Source: Adiantum capillus-veneris
Taxonomy: Eukaryota; Streptophyta; Polypodiopsida; Polypodiales; Pteridaceae
Direction: 5' to 3'
DNA: 64,000 nt
NCBI GenBank assembly: GCA_014529385.2
Contig: CM043969.1
Span: forward strand, 36,825,922 to 36,889,921
In this document: positions 55,059-64,000 of the stretch, one piece after another
How the letters are laid out: every line of letters begins with the position of its first letter
How positions within the stretch are numbered: position 1 is the stretch's first letter
Notes under the pieces: generated by a model
Databases searched by the model: none
What the model saw: only the letters and a program-made list of their open reading frames with translations
What the model was told of the DNA's origin: nothing
Made by a program: the position numbers and the translations under genes

Positions 55059-57066
55059 TGTCGAGAAATTTGCGGTCTTGTCAGGAAAGCACCGGGCTTT
55101 TGGCTGTGAGAGTTTGTGAGAGAACTCTAAAAACTATATGAAGGAGTTGAACCATAGATGCCATGAATTATAGGGTTTGGAAGGAAGTGCAATCAAAGAA
55201 TCTTCATTCTTTCTCTCTTGTACTCACACACAAAGAAAGAACACAAAAGAGAACATCAAAACAACACAAAGATGAAAACATCAAGGCTATGGTCATATTC
55301 TATCATGGGTAATATGAAAGGGTTAATAGATGAGTTAATGGCGTTCAATCTTTGGTGAACAAACAGGCTACGAATTGTTCTTTCGAATTGTAGTTTTGTG
55401 CTTACAATAATATATATGTTTTGTCTAGTGATGGGGATTAATTGTGCATACAAATCCTCTTGGTTTATAGCAAGATAACTACACTTACATAAAAAGAAAA
55501 GTTATAGTCTATAAGAGGTAGTATGATGGGATCCGGTGAAAGAAATATTTCATTGAGCCTTTCTGGCCAAAGAGAAACAATATACGTTGTTGAAAGTGTA
55601 TTTTACGGCTAATCCATATGTTAATTCTAATAGACCTCACAGAGTGGGAGCGATAGAAATTTTCATCTTGTGGATTATTTATTTATGATAGTATGTGAGA
55701 AATGTAGATATGAGAGAAGTGAAGAGATGAAAAGTTTCCCTCCGAAGTCCTATTCTTGCCCGTAGGCAATAACGATACTGTGGGGAGAGATGTACCTGTA
55801 GCAAGGAGAACCTAGAATTTGTAGAGAGAATGAATTTCTAAGAGTGAGAGAAATAGGTTTGGTTAAGGAGATGAGATTAGATATATATATATATATATAT
55901 ATGTTGGACTAGAGATGAAAAAGAAAACAACAAAATATCAATGTAGAACACATCTTACTTGTCAAACCCTTGGACACCATTTTTCTTGGAGAGAGAAGAA
56001 GAGGGAAGAATTCAACTTTGATTGATACACCAAGTCCAAGACCTTCTTTGATTAGACTTGATCTTCCAATGATAGCTTACAAGAATGGCTAGTCTTCCTC
56101 TAGGTGAAAGTGTAGGCTTAGGCTTATGTTAATGGCTAAGTACAATTAGGCATTACTACTCACTCCCTCATGAATTCCTCTCATCAATGGCTTGAATGGC
56201 TTGAATGCTTCCATGGTATTCAAGGAAGAAGAGGTCCCCTTTTATAGGTGAGGGGAACCCCCAAGGGTTTACACAAGAAGAGAAGAGCCAGTGTGAATAG
56301 AAACTGGAAAAGTTGGAAATGAGTTGTCCTTGCATGATGTGGGCAGGCTGGGGTCTAGTATTTTGATCATATCTCCTCAACCGTCGCTCCAAATAAAAAA
56401 GTAAAAATATGGGTAGAAAATTCAACTCATTACCTACAACTCCCATTTCATATACTTTTTCCAATTCGGTTCGGAACCTTGTGTTAAAAAATCATTAAAA
56501 TAGGGTCCATTTCTGGCAACAAAAGTCTTTCTGTGGTCCCCTTAGCATAGACTTTCATATGATTCCAAAGGACACCTCATGCAATACAAAAGCATGACAT
56601 TGCTCCTTGACAAAGTTTTGTAATCATGCTTGCAATAATGCATTAAAATACGGGTATCTTTGAGAATCATGCAAGCTAGTGTCCCACAACGATTTGATTC
56701 CTTCCTAGTAGCTATTTAAAAAGAAATATAAGAAAAATATGAAAAATACATAGACTATATATATATTGGAAGTTACCCTAGATATATGATCTAGCTAGGG
56801 TGTGAGATAATAATGAGATAGTAGAAAGAAAGAATCAATTCTTTTTGTCCCAAGTTAAAGAGACGGAGCTATTGACTCTTTTCAATAGTAGTTTTTGACG
56901 ATAAAGTAAGAATATGCTACCCTTGAGATAATAGGATGAGATAAAAAGCTTATTATTATACTTAGATATGCATATGTACATTATAGGAAATATAATTATG
57001 TATCTAAAAAGTTACAAGATAACTCTTATAGCATGCGTTCCCACTATGTACGTTCACAGCACGACA
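55059..57066 (-). repeat. Element B 3' LTR (2008 bp), full length
   Basis: Minus-strand TGTCGTGCTG (ending 57066) to CTCGACA (55059). Contains the roughly 500-bp block missing from the A LTR, including (AT)n at 55880-55902. Flanked on the inner side by TAGAGGGGGTGA, the polypurine tract. Confidence 0.85.
56239..56247 (-). promoter_or_regulatory. TATA box of element B LTR
   Basis: TATAAAAGG on the minus strand within CACCTATAAAAGGGGACC, a strong plant TATA context. It lies about 820 bp into the LTR, a typical U3 length. It is deleted in element A. Confidence 0.75.
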
Positions 57067-57123
57067 TCACCCCCTCTAAACCTACACATCCTCTGGTATG
57101 TGCCACATTGTCTCTTTGTAAGA

Positions 57124-58699
57124 TTAGCCCTCTTGTACATCTTTCTTGCTTTCTTCTTCACTGGATGATTCCAAAGCTTCCTCTTCACTTTGATCTTCAC
57201 CTATGTTTTGTTCTTCCTCCTCATCAACATCTTCTGGATCATTGTCTCATCTTCCCTTATACATTTTGATCCTTTTGCCTGCAATGGGAATCTTTACTTT
57301 TGTACCATCAAGTTCAGACAAGCTGTAAGTAGCATTTTCATGCACATGTTTTACAACATACGGTCCAAACCATCTTTTCAAAAACTTACGCATGACTGTA
57401 TGTTGGTTATCAAGGCTACTATCATACACTAAGACACAGTCACCTTTGTCAATTGCTTTGCTCCTGAGCCGATGTCGCTTATCAAAGTGGTCCTTGTTTT
57501 TCAACCTTGCATTTTTGAGTCGTTCTTTTGCAGCCTCAATGTCTCCAGGTCTTCTGTCTAGTTGCCTTATGCGCAATGCAATGAGAACTTCCCTGCTAAT
57601 CCCCTCTTTCTAAGGTAGTACATTCCATGTGGGAATTGTATCTTCAATTGGCATCACTGGATTTTGACCATACATTAGCTCCGCAGGCATGTAGCCAGTT
57701 ACTGAGCTATGTGTTGTATGATCAGCCCATAAAGCATATGGTAACAATTTTGGCCACTCACCAACTCTTCCTTTGCAAGCCTTGGCCAAAGATTTGATGA
57801 TAGGAGGATGCCCTCTTTCACTCTTTCCATTGCCTTCACGGTTGTAAGCTGTAGTAAGAGAAATCTTGATTCCTAATCAAGAAAATAACTCCCTTGCTTC
57901 TTCGGCATACAGTTCACCTCTATCTGCAGTGATCTTTCCCACACAACCATAATGACAAATCACCTCATCAAGAAGGAATTTTCACACAGCTTCCGTGGTT
58001 TTAGCTCTTAATGCTCTTCCTTCAACCTGGTTAGTTAGGTCCTCTCGTGTAAGAACCAAGTATCTCCTTTGCCAGAGTCCTAAAGGCATTGTGACTAGAT
58101 CCACAACCCATTTATAGTGCACGGCTAGTGGATATGTAGGGTGCAATCCATCACGATGTCGAACATTTGAATACATTTGACAAGCTACACATGATTCTAA
58201 AAATTGAGATACATCTTTGTACATACCCTTCCACCATTATTTTTCTTTCAACTTGGAGAAGGTTTCCCACACACCCCTGTGTCCAGCCCATATACTCTCA
58301 TGAAACTCTTGCATGAGCTTTACTTGAGTCTCTTTTTTACATATAACCCTTTGTGGTGTAGCATCCTTTTGTTTAGGATGCTTCCACAAGTAACCATCCC
58401 TCAAAAAGTAACCATATTCTTTCCTGCGTATACTCTTGAATTCATGTTCAGACCAATCATCCTGTTTTGTTAGAGTACTCAAGTAGCTTCCAATAAGAAG
58501 CCAATCACCTTCATAAAGATCTTTCAAGAACAATTCAAGTGGATTAGTCATGCATACATTGTTACCTTTGACATGAGAGATGGAATAGAACTTTATACCC
58601 ACATCATCTCCATCATCAATCATCTGTGACTCACATCTGTGACTCATCTTCATACCTTGCCCGTGATAGCATATACGCCATTGTATTGTCTTTACCTAC
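57124..58699 (-). pseudogene. Element B integrase relic
   Basis: Same protein as the 577-codon frame of A. It starts within the RNase H end (SRARYEDESQMI-like), then HESIWAGHRGVWETFSKLKE, a stop in place of Tyr (58233), FLESCVACQMYSN, WVVDLVTM, a stop after KTTEAV in place of Cys (about 57980), KITADRGEL, EGNGKSERGHPP (Asp, Asp and Glu all visible), then stops near 57880 and 57610, and DKGDCVLVYDSS to the acidic tail. It has several more defects than A. Confidence 0.85.
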
Positions 58700-61308
58700 T
58701 GAGGTGGTCCGGGGCGGGCAACAAGAAGACCGGCCTCTAAACACCCTTTGAGGCTCCCGTGCTGCTCAAATGGGGCTGGGGCAAGACAAATCAGAGACAA
58801 CAACAACCCACAGCCAGAAACCAAACAAGAAAAGGGGCACCACCTAGTTGTAGATGCGAACTAGGATGCACGTGATATCTCCTTGTACTCAAACGCACAA
58901 AGAGAGGGGAATGCAAGATAGCCACACACACCAAACACAAACATTCACCACGCCAGCGAGAGGTAAAGAGCACAAATCAACTTGAGTAACTCAATCTTAG
59001 CCTTAAAGACTAGATGCACACAAAGCTTGATGAAAAATAGAGAGACAACACAAAACTTGACCTTGTTGCCAATACACAAATTGTCTTAGGGTCACGGGAG
59101 CCCTCTTACCGAGCACCCTCTTACAATTGATCTTTTAGGCAAACAATTCAACAAGACCTCAAACCAACAAGCATGAAATGGCACAACAAACTTCAAGGAC
59201 AATATACCTTCAACCACTAGATTAGCCAACTTATCCAGTCAATTTGGAGAGAAGAGTCGTAGTTGCAGCATACAATTGCACCCAAAACTATAAATCTTAT
59301 TTATGCACAAGAGTAGGCTACAAGTGTGGTGAAGAGTATGGCATACACTGCAGTCCTCTAGATGGCATAACTAACTTCAAGCTTCTCCATGCACCTATGT
59401 GTAATGATGGAATAGAGCACTCATGATGCACACACTCTACACAACTAGGCTTGAAGAGTGGTGTGTTATGTGTTGAGAATGGTGTGGTGTAATGTGATCA
59501 TGTGATGATTTACAAGGGAGAGAAGGGCTCTATTTATAGGTTTTAGAAGCCCCGATTAGGATTAGGCATAATCAACTTTATTTGAAGGAATAAAAGATTA
59601 TGCATATTTTTATGTTTTTGTAATGAGGGTGGGTCTCTCCTGTCCTTTGAATCATATGGATGTGGGCTCAAGGGAAGAGAATTATTGAGGATGATAGGAG
59701 AGAGGATTGAGTGAATAATTTGGGAGTGCCTACTCTAGTAGAGGGTGCATTTTACAATAATTTTAATGGTTAGTAGTTAGTAATTATCACTAAAACATAT
59801 ATACAAAATCATTCACCAAATGGTGAGATATATGATGAGAAAAGTTAGAGAAGGGATGAGCTTGTAAAGAGAGGTTGAAGCTTTGGAGAAGTTGACATTC
59901 ACCTCTTTACAGCACCAGAAGAAGAAGCAGTCAGCATGGCAAAGTAGCCCGTGTCGATGAAGCTATGTTATCTTCAAACCTTGAAAAATTCATGATAAAA
60001 GCCTTCATTTGCAGAGGTTATCCTTGGATTTTTGCTGATTTTTTGAAGTTCTTTACAAAGCTGAAGAGAGTATGGTAATATGGACATATATGTAGAGAGA
60101 AAGGGGGACACATAGGGTGTAGAAATGGAGGATGAAGGCTATGGAGGTGTGAGAGAAGTGGCAATGGTGAAGAGGGTGAATTAGGACATGAGATTTTTAG
60201 GTTTGGGAGTGGGAAGGAGAGGGAGGAGTGTGTGTGAAAGAGGAAAATGATAAAGTGGAAGAGGGAGTGTGGCTGCATAGCATGGGAAAAATTGGGTCCA
60301 CAAATAAAATCATAGCTCACAGCTCGTAGCTCAAAAAAATATGAAAAAATTTGAGGTGAAAGTTCAACCCATGAGCTACAACTTTTGATTGTATCGCCTT
60401 TTCAAATTCGGGGAGCATGTGATCTTTTAAAATTCAGCAAAACTGACTGTTTTTTTTCCACTGCACAAAGTCCTTGTGAGGTCCTTCTTTGGATGATTCG
60501 TTTGAATACCTCCAAGAGTGAGCCCCCCATGGTGCATGCATGCATTCCACATACCCTTGACCTTATTTGGTAGGTCTATAATTGAAGATATTATTGAGAT
60601 CATGATATAAGTGAATAGTACAACTAAGAAAATCAAATATTGAGGGGTCTAAAAATAAATAAAAAATGTACATGTCAACTATAAATAATATAGGTGAAAA
60701 ATTACAAAGGGGTCAAAATAAATCTCTCTCATTATAAGTCTACCATAAAAAGATAAATATTTTTGGTTGTCTAATTTATGAGAGTAATAGGGAATAGATG
60801 TAGGAAGGAAAAAATCACAATAGTGAAAAAATATACACATAAATATAACTAGTTTTTTTGGATTTTTGTTGGGATGGAGTTACACCAAAAATAAGAGAAG
60901 CTTGCATGAAATTATTTTTATATGGAATAAAGAGTATGCAAAATGGTAAGAAAAAATATCGTAATGGTGAGTCAATGTACATAGCCTAAATAACACACCA
61001 TAGGTAGAAATATTTAAATAAATACCAAAATAATTATGAAAAATCCTTTTATTTAGGCCCTATATACAATGAAATATTTACACACAAATGGGCCATAATA
61101 TACTTATATTTTTTATTTTATTTATTTTTGGGCTCAGCTAGCCCAGTGACTAGCTAATTGAGGGTTTTTAAAGAAAATATAGAGAAAGTCCCTAACTCAC
61201 TCACGCCTATGTACAGTGAAATGGTAGGGATGACCAAAATGTTTGAGTGATTTGATAGAGTGAGGTAGCTTACTATGACAATTTTGAATAGCCGAGAAAC
61301 GGCTATCA
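58700..61308 (-). repeat. Element E probable 3' LTR (about 2.6 kb)
   Basis: The start is set at TGATAGCCG (61308, minus) directly after the purine-rich GGGAGAGGGCTAA; the end at CCTCA (58700). No second LTR is in the window, so the limits rest on the TG/CA ends, the PPT and the break in B. The LTR starts with a small hairpin, TAGCCGTTTCTCGGCTA. No coding region is seen inside. Confidence 0.6.
59531..59538 (-). promoter_or_regulatory. Candidate TATA box of element E LTR
   Basis: TATAAATA on the minus strand (within CCTATAAATAGAGCCC), about 1.77 kb into the LTR. Confidence 0.55.
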
Positions 61309-61336
61309 TTAGCCCTCTCCCAGGATGATGGTATAT

Positions 61337-62536
61337 TCATGTACCATCATAGAGCATCTTTTCCAAAGAGAGTGCTTTAGAGTCCTTGACGAGATCTTCA
61401 TTGTTTGGCCCCTCAGAATTTTGGTTTGAGTTACACTCATGCTTCATAGAACAATACCTACATGAGATAGCTGCCTTTTGACAGATCTTTGGTAGATCCT
61501 TTGGTAGAAGGCGACTCAAATAAGGCTTCAAACGATACCCGTTTACCTTCCTGGAGTGCTCTTTCCCATTCAAGTCCATAAGTTGATAGTAACTTGAATT
61601 GAAAGCCTTCTTAACTATGTATGGCCCTTGCCATCTAGTTTCAAATTTGGCATCAAAACGATTTTTGAGTCGATTGTCATACCTTAGCACAAGATCTCCT
61701 TCATTGATGCCTTTGTCCTTTAGTTTCTTGTCAAGCTTCTCCTTCGCCTGCGTAGATTTCCTCTTGTAGCACTCGTATGCTGCTTCTCTTTTCCACTCAA
61801 GCTCAGCTAAGGTAAGAAGTTGATCTATCCATGCTTCTTGATCATCTTGTGCTGCTTTGCCATGAAGTCGTATTGTTGGGATGTTGAGCTCAATTGGTTG
61901 CAAAGCCTCTTGACCATAGACCAAGTGAAATGGTGTAAACTCCGTGGCTTTCCTATATGTGGTTCGATACGCCCACAAGGCACCATCCAAGAGGTCATCC
62001 CACAACTTTGTCTTGTTTTTCACCATTTTTCTAATGATGCCTTCAATGACACCATTAGCTTTCTCTACCAGACCATTGGATTGGGGATAGTAGGGTGTAC
62101 TATGACGATGTAGAATGTGAAGTTCTTCACAAACCTCTATGAGCAAGCCCTTTCTAAACCCTGAACCATTATCAGAAACAATCTCCAAAGGTGTGCCAAA
62201 TCTACAACAAATGTGAGTGTAGACAAATTTGCTCACTGTCCTCTCATTTACCCTTGCCACACTTTGAGCTTCTACCCACCTAGTCATGTAGTCTATGGCC
62301 ACCAAGATATACAATTTTCCATTTTTAGTCCTGGGCAATGGACCCATAGCATCAATGCCCCATTTTTCAAACAGACCATTTGCAAGGACTAGCTGACGTG
62401 GACCATGTAACAGATGCTTGTTTCCATTAATCTGGCAATTGTGGCAGCTTTTACACCAATGTGCAAGCTTGGCCAAACATATCCGCCAAGCAAAATATTT
62501 TTTGCAATGAGTTCTTGTGAAAAATGACCACCACAC
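61337..62536 (-). CDS. Element E integrase (open 399-codon frame)
   Basis: Integrates the cDNA. Zinc region end: CKSCHNCQINGNKHL. Catalytic core: KWGIDAMGPLPRT (first Asp), LVAIDYMTRWVEA, EIVSDNGSGFRKG (second Asp), YPQSNGLVEKANG (Glu); all three acidic residues present. Then LLDGALWAYRTTYRKATEFT, FHLVYGQEALQPIELN, and the C-terminal KDKGINEGDLVLRYDN, FETRWQGPYIVKKAF and GYRLKPYL. The first residues (from 62536) belong to a frame shifted against the upstream one, so the HH part of the zinc region (HEEACGGHF) is in the overlapping upstream frame. Apart from that single shift the frame is clean, so this copy is relatively young. Confidence 0.85.
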   Translation of the reverse strand: MWWSFFTRTHCKKYFAWRICLAKLAHWCKSCHNCQINGNKHLLHGPRQLVLANGLFEKWGIDAMGPLPRTKNGKLYILVAIDYMTRWVEAQSVARVNERTVSKFVYTHICCRFGTPLEIVSDNGSGFRKGLLIEVCEELHILHRHSTPYYPQSNGLVEKANGVIEGIIRKMVKNKTKLWDDLLDGALWAYRTTYRKATEFTPFHLVYGQEALQPIELNIPTIRLHGKAAQDDQEAWIDQLLTLAELEWKREAAYECYKRKSTQAKEKLDKKLKDKGINEGDLVLRYDNRLKNRFDAKFETRWQGPYIVKKAFNSSYYQLMDLNGKEHSRKVNGYRLKPYLSRLLPKDLPKICQKAAISCRYCSMKHECNSNQNSEGPNNEDLVKDSKALSLEKMLYDGT

Positions 62537-63200
62537 GCTTCCTCATGCAAACCTTTTAGAATGTCTGGGATTTCCTCAATAGATGGTACTCTTCTGCACA
62601 CTTGATCCTTCCCTCTTTGATAAAGGGATCCTTCTAGAAAGAGATACACACTTGCCTTTTTCATGAGTCTCCTCTTCCGAGCCTTCGTGAAGTCTTGTGG
62701 AAACTCACCCTCCAAAATGTAGCTAATAATGGGAGTCAATGACTCCAATCCCTGATATCTCGGTTGCTTGACAGTTGCTGCCACCATGATGACCTGCACT
62801 TCTTTCTCAACACATGTAACTGCTTGTTGTGCAAGTAAATCGGCATCTTCATTCTGTTTCCTAGGAATATGATATAGTTGCACTTCTTCAAATTGATTAA
62901 ACAATCTATGAATGGCATGAACTTTTGTCCTTAGGCTTTCATTCTTGCATGCCCAAATGCCTAAAATTTGCTTCACAATGAGAAGTCCATCCCCTTTTAC
63001 CATGAGACGTTGTATACCTTGGCCAATGCATATCTTTAAACCATGAAGTAGTGTGTCGTATTCTGCTTCATTGTTGCTAGTTGAACCTGGTAGATTGACC
63101 TTCTCTTTCATGACCACCTCCCCACTTAGGTTGAGCAATACTAGCCCCCCCCTGCTTTTCTTGTGGCTCGTCGAAAAGCTCCATCAAAGAACAAGGTAAA
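62389..63200 (-). pseudogene. Element E second RNase H (archaeal-type) and linker
   Basis: FTLFFDGAFRR (first Asp, end of the upstream frame) is followed after a one-base shift by LNLSGEVVMKEKVNL, STSNNEAEYDTLLHGLK (Glu), LMVKGDGLLIVKQI (Asp) and KQNEDADLLAQQAV (Asp). This D-E-D-D set and the NNEAEY motif define the RNase HI-like second domain of the Tat group. It is followed by the linker RYQGLESLTPIISYI and the integrase zinc histidines HEEACGGHFS. One frameshift at about 63140 separates its start. Confidence 0.82.
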
Positions 63201-64000
63201 ATCATTAGGAATACTTTTAGGTGGTGGCAATGGTAGGGTCTTTACTTCAGGCACCTTAATCTCCTTCTCATGTACCCTATAAGTAAAGATCCCTGCCAAT
63301 TGTGCACGCACACTATCTTCTACTTTGAAAGAGTATTGAAACTCTTGCAACTCCATAATCCACTTTGAGATCCTAGTACTAAGATTCATTTGAGATGACA
63401 CCCAAGGGAACAAATTTTTTGCAGTGAGAATTATAAAAGGTTTTGGTAGCAGGTAGGATCTAAAATTTCTCACCGCAAATATGAGAGAAAGCATCATGAG
63501 TTTTGTCTCTGTGTAGCCTCTCTCCAAAGCATTCATGACCCTACTAGCAAAGTAGATGGGTCGCATCCGGGTACTATGGGGATCTTGTTGTAATAAAAGT
63601 GCACCAATTGTTTCCTTCCCAACACTAGAGCTAACAAAGAATGTGTACTCCCAACAAGGAGGTATGAGTATTGGTAGCTCTGACAAAATGACTTTAATGT
63701 TACAAAAGTACTCTTCAAGCTCATAAGACCATGCAAATTCTACTTGTTGTGTCAACTTTTGCAAAGGATGAAGCAACTCCGAAGCTAAGTGAATAAAGCG
63801 TGACATATACTTCACCTTTTGAATGAATGAGATGACCTCTTTGAGATTCTTGGGTGATGGGAGCTCAATAAGAGCCTTTGCCTTTGAAGGATCCACCTCA
63901 ATGCCTTTATAGGAAACCTTGTGACCAACCAAGATCACTTCATCCTCACCTATGTGACACTTGTCGGGGTTGAGTTGACCTCCCATGTCGTAGAGCTTCT
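63141..64000 (-). pseudogene. Element E RT end and first RNase H (runs off the window)
   Basis: Minus-strand frame 63986-63141: LNPDKCHIGEDEVILVGHKV (RT after the active site), LKEVISFIQKVKYMSRFI, LHPLQKLT, then RNase H: YTFFVSSSVGKETIGALLLQ, where the usual catalytic Asp (as in VSD-S) reads S-S-S, and RGYTETKLMMLSLIFAV (Glu region). The RT catalytic residues lie beyond the right edge. The first RNase H seems to have lost its first Asp, while the second RNase H keeps its set. Confidence 0.78.

Larger units (their letters stand above)
55059..58699 (-). mobile_element. Gypsy element B, same family as A, opposite strand
   Basis: 3' LTR at 55059-57066 and pol at 57067-58699, aligned with A by eye over the whole length. 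Homology to A stops at 58699 (TTTACCTA versus TTTACCTG in A), exactly where the probable LTR of element E begins. The rest of B may therefore lie beyond E. Confidence 0.82.
58700..64000 (-). mobile_element. Tat-lineage gypsy element E, entering from the right edge
   Basis: Minus-strand element with RT end, RNase H, a second RNase H, integrase, a polypurine tract and a long 3' LTR. A second, archaeal-type RNase H between the first one and integrase is the known mark of the Tat/Ogre group. The 3' end is placed at 58700 because B homology ends there and the sequence starts TGAGGTGG (CCACCTCA on the minus strand, ending in CA). The 5' part lies outside the window. Confidence 0.78.

Noticed and set aside
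57190-57613. Plus-strand frames of 73-80 codons
   Set aside because: They are shadows of the minus-strand integrase of element B.

Overview
This window is nuclear DNA of a land plant and consists almost entirely of retrotransposons. Four pieces of evidence point to a plant: Ty3/gypsy chromoviruses and a Tat-type gypsy element with a second RNase H, Ty1/copia elements primed by initiator-Met tRNA, an L1-type LINE with the plant zf-RVT domain, and one host gene that matches the short plant membrane-associated progesterone-receptor (MAPR) proteins. The species cannot be fixed. The very long (AC)n and (AG)n microsatellites, and a relic of an unnamed protein family I loosely associate with seed-free plants, hint at a non-angiosperm, but weakly. 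No bacterial, organellar, CRISPR, rRNA or tRNA features were seen.

Layout. 1-8.0 kb: gene-free DNA with small tandem repeats, microsatellites and a Mutator-type MITE with a perfect 9-bp target duplication (7276-7741). 8.06-9.58 kb: 5'-truncated LINE on the minus strand. 10.59-23.67 kb: a minus-strand chromovirus (element O) with a TSD (GAGAG), both LTRs, PBS, PPT and a chromodomain. Its 5' LTR is split by a second gypsy element (element I, 17343-22666, plus strand, TSD CACGA), and its reverse transcriptase is split by a hAT-like MITE. 23.7-25.0 kb: a minus-strand fragment (D) of the I family. 25.08-28.73 kb: a plus-strand relative (C), fused inside its RNase H to another element (A, 28.73-32.25 kb). 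A carries the only long intact retroelement ORF in the window (577 codons) and a 3' LTR that has lost its TATA region. 32.26-33.5 kb: a second LINE relic, cut at the RT active-site motif.

35.49-35.80 kb: the only convincing host gene, a 104-residue MAPR/cytochrome-b5-like protein. 39.84-48.07 kb: two copia elements in tandem sharing a central LTR and sharing inactivating mutations. 48.6-49.6 kb: a decayed minus-strand coding region with an H-G-K...D-G motif from a family I cannot name. 51.2-52 kb: duplicated microsatellite blocks. 53.3-54.2 kb: chromovirus and protease fragments on opposite strands. 55.06-58.70 kb: element B, a second copy of the A family on the minus strand with a full-length LTR. 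58.70-64.0 kb: a Tat-lineage element (E), apparently inserted into B, with a roughly 2.6-kb 3' LTR and RT, RNase H, second RNase H and integrase running off the window edge.

Nothing here forms an operon or a cooperating gene set. The relationships are historical: nested insertion, LTR-LTR recombination, illegitimate deletion and decay by frameshifts and stop codons. I found no convincing new biological system. The most informative signals are the shared-defect copia tandem, the telo-box array in the element I LTR, the repeated motif in the element O leader, the chimeric C/A junction and the unnamed relic near 49 kb. All calls are from reading the sequence; no alignment or database search was run.
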